A stretch of 6,090 nucleotides of DNA from assembly GCA_043757865.1 (NCBI GenBank), contig JAYVOP010000170.1:1-6090 (forward strand), read 5' to 3'. Of this stretch, positions 5,521 to 6,090 are shown piece after piece. The position numbers and the translations under genes are program-made. The stretch's first letter is position 1, and each line of letters starts with the position of its first letter. The stretch comes from JAGNEJ01 sp043757865. Its GTDB lineage: Bacteria > Verrucomicrobiota > Verrucomicrobiia > Verrucomicrobiales > V1-33. Under the pieces are notes generated by a model. It ran no database searches, was not told the DNA's origin, and saw only the letters and a program-made list of their open reading frames with translations.

Positions 5521-5554
5521 AAAACCCCGCCGGCCTTGCGGCTGACGGGGTTTT
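5521..5554 (-). terminator. Rho-independent terminator of rpsA
   Basis: The inverted repeat aaaaccccg (5521-5529) and cggggtttt (5546-5554), with an inner GCCG/CGGC pairing, forms a strong GC stem ending in TTTT on the minus strand. It begins 60 bases beyond the rpsA stop. The A/T flanks make it look bidirectional. It ends only 21 bases before the zeta toxin ATG, so the toxin must be expressed by read-through or from a start within that gap. Confidence 0.88.
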
Positions 5555-5613
5555 GCGTGATTTGATGTCTGACTTAAGCAGCTAGGCTTATGGACTGGAA
5601 GCCCAGGCCACGG

Positions 5614-6090
5614 CTACTTGGTCTGTCCGGGGCGCCATTCTTCGGTGGCGAATTGGAAGGCTTGTTCCAGGCCGACCATGTCTGTGGAAGGACGGAGGGC
5701 TTCGAAGGCGGCGGTTTCCCGCTTGAGTTGCTCTTCGTCGTAGCTGGCGGCTTTGATGGAGAGGCCGATGCGGCGTTCCACTTTGTCCACTTTGATGACG
5801 CGGGCTTCCACTTCTTGGCCAACTTTGATGATGTCCTTGACGCGGTTGACGTGTTCTTCGCTGAGCTGGCTGATGTGCACCAAGCCGTCGATGTCGTCTT
5901 GCAATTGGATGAAGGCACCAAAGCTGGCGATCTTCGCCACGATGCCTTTAACCAGATCACCGACGTGGAATTTCTCGTCAATGCCGCTCCATGGATCGCC
6001 ATCCAGTTGCTTGCAACCGAGGCTGATCCGTTGGTTGGCTTTGTCGATTTCCAGCACGATGGCTTCCACTTCGTCGCCCTTCTTGAGGGT
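5614..6090 (-). CDS. rpsA: 30S ribosomal protein S1, C-terminal part, open at the right edge
   Basis: The minus frame enters at 6090 (TLKKGDEVEAIVLEIDKA) and ends at TAG 5614-5616. It holds the end of one S1 domain (NQRISLGCKQLDGDPW), a complete last S1 domain (LVKGIVAKIASFGAFIQL, then DGLVHISQLSEEHV, then KVGQEVEARVIKVDKVERRIGLSIKA) and a tail of about 40 residues ending EEWRPGQTK. This corresponds to the end of domain 5, domain 6 and the C-terminus of the E. coli protein. Joined through the 54-base overlap to the S1 segment at the left edge, it gives 323 codons from VQILD to the stop with no frame break. The DNA is GC-richer than the 3250-4600 region, as expected of a core gene. A terminator follows. 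Confidence 0.95.
   Translation of the reverse strand, partial: TLKKGDEVEAIVLEIDKANQRISLGCKQLDGDPWSGIDEKFHVGDLVKGIVAKIASFGAFIQLQDDIDGLVHISQLSEEHVNRVKDIIKVGQEVEARVIKVDKVERRIGLSIKAASYDEEQLKRETAAFEALRPSTDMVGLEQAFQFATEEWRPGQTK
6037..6090. repeat. Terminal direct repeat, right copy
   Basis: Right-hand partner of the 54-base identity with 1-54. The identity runs exactly to both ends of the window, which argues for an overlap of the same molecule and against similarity between neighbouring S1 domains, which here differ clearly at the base level. Confidence 0.9.

Noticed and set aside
5574..6002. Minus-strand 142-aa frame overlapping the rpsA end
   Set aside because: It is the alternative frame of the S1 coding region, giving a Ser/Lys/Pro/Ala/Trp-rich nonsense sequence.
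1..6090. Small plasmid or phage genome
   Set aside because: The terminal repeat allows a circle, but there is no replication protein, origin-like iterons, capsid, terminase or integrase gene, and the join lies in a core ribosomal gene. Tandem duplication explains it better.
1..6090. tRNA, rRNA, CRISPR array, insertion sequence, riboswitch
   Set aside because: I found no cloverleaf-like pattern, regularly spaced repeats, transposase or terminal inverted repeats in reading both strands; subtle RNA elements would need a covariance-model search.

Overview
The window is 6090 bases, and every gene I can support is read on the minus strand. It probably comes from an environmental or metagenomic bacterium. 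The ribosomal protein S1 sequence would fit a Verrucomicrobiota/PVC-type genome, but that placement is a weak impression, not shown.

Both ends of the window lie inside rpsA, the gene for ribosomal protein S1. Bases 1-54 are identical to bases 6037-6090. If the ends are joined (6036 unique bases), the S1 frame runs through the join without a break, from about position 549 down to 1, then from 6036 down to the stop at 5614. The window therefore closes on itself. It may be one unit of a tandem duplication collapsed into a loop by the assembler, or a real DNA circle. The S1 copy is truncated at its 5' end: only the end of domain 3, domains 4-6 and the tail are present, fused just behind the last glycosyltransferase gene. 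No replication, integrase or transposase gene is visible.

Layout in the direction of transcription (from high to low coordinates): the rpsA 3' end (6090-5614); a strong intrinsic terminator (5554-5521); an intact zeta-toxin-family P-loop kinase (5499-4921); an overlapping 53-codon ORF that could be its partner, possibly cut short (4949-4788); a decayed second fragment of the rpsA 3' end (4787-4624); a small exported-protein gene whose ATG start is separated from its body by a run of nine G (4543-4123); a perfect 13-bp hairpin (4087-4059); a compact AT-richer operon of a membrane-anchored unknown protein (3971-3252) and three different glycosyltransferase-like genes (GT8-like, GT25-like, GT92/GT2_4-like; 3214-573); then the truncated rpsA copy (about 549-1).

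The locus reads as housekeeping rpsA with an accessory cargo behind it: a toxin-antitoxin-like pair and a glycan-decorating operon next to a small, possibly phase-variable secreted protein. Two rpsA-derived duplications of different age, one decayed and one intact enough to close the window, suggest repeated recombination at the 3' part of rpsA. Functions of the two unknown proteins and the target of the glycosyltransferases cannot be read from this sequence.
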